Below, piece by piece: positions 63,994-64,000 of a stretch of 64,000 nucleotides of DNA (its first letter is position 1; the number at the start of each line of letters is the position of its first letter). The DNA is from Microbacteriaceae bacterium PS02070 (GTDB taxonomy: Bacteria > Actinomycetota > Actinomycetes > Actinomycetales > Microbacteriaceae). Under the pieces are notes generated by a model. That model made no database searches. It saw only the letters and a program-made list of their open reading frames with translations, and was not told where the DNA came from. The position numbers and the translations under genes are program-made. The stretch covers positions 186,001-250,000 of the forward strand of contig JASCPE010000001.1 in NCBI GenBank assembly GCA_029959865.1. The letters run 5' to 3'.

Positions 63994-64000
63994 AGGACCA

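Overview
The window is a very GC-rich actinobacterial chromosome segment, most likely from a Microbacteriaceae (Microbacterium-like) organism. The reasons are the codon usage, the gene families present, tight ATGA/GTGA gene overlaps, and the many genes whose -10 box (TANNNT) lies 6-7 nt before the start codon, which marks leaderless mRNAs. No transposase, integrase, CRISPR array or rRNA was seen, and there is no gene-free stretch longer than about 300 bases.

Layout. 0-8.1 kb: partial alcohol dehydrogenase, L-lactate dehydrogenase, CotH-type lipoprotein, Gfo/Idh/MocA oxidoreductase, and a PadR-regulated ABC exporter. 8.2-18.6 kb: DUF1992 protein and glutamate dehydrogenase, a glutaminase-STAS protein flanked by a remnant of a metB 3' end, then a sulfur-amino-acid block (metB, cbs, cysK, metQNI, sulfurtransferase). 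The cbs-metB operon is preceded by an eight-codon, cysteine-rich leaderless uORF that looks like a cysteine attenuator. 19.2-27.5 kb: beta-galactoside ABC transporter plus GH35 and GH42 beta-galactosidases under a divergent LacI regulator with two palindromic operators.

27.5-34.3 kb holds two accessory-looking operons. The first is a six-gene persulfide-type operon (thioredoxin, CoA-disulfide reductase-rhodanese fusion, DUF2892 membrane protein, CsoR-like repressor with CstR-like residues, and two tandem small Cys-rich proteins) driven by one promoter buried in a 30-bp palindrome. The second is a divergent MarR regulator with a translationally coupled ribB / acyltransferase-TPR / unknown / SRPBCC operon of unknown purpose. 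34.4-38.3 kb: tRNA-Ser(GCU), an LCP cell-wall protein, tRNA-Ser(UGA), a HAD phosphatase and seryl-tRNA synthetase. 38.3-50 kb: diacylglycerol kinase-like protein, luciferase-like monooxygenase, prephenate dehydratase, phosphoglucomutase, and the Leloir genes galE, galT and galK with a second LacI repressor.

50-64 kb: hydrolases, lipoate ligase, an NCS1 transporter with a GlnR-like box, a MarR-MFS pair, a ROK sugar kinase, the ATP-grasp / alpha-E / transglutaminase operon (predicted peptide-forming system of unknown product), and a TetR-linked arginine-ornithine catabolic pair.

Working together: imported beta-galactosides are split by GH35/GH42, and galactose then passes through GalK, GalT, GalE and Pgm, all encoded here. 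Sulfur is a second theme: transsulfuration enzymes, methionine uptake, sulfurtransferases and the persulfide operon.
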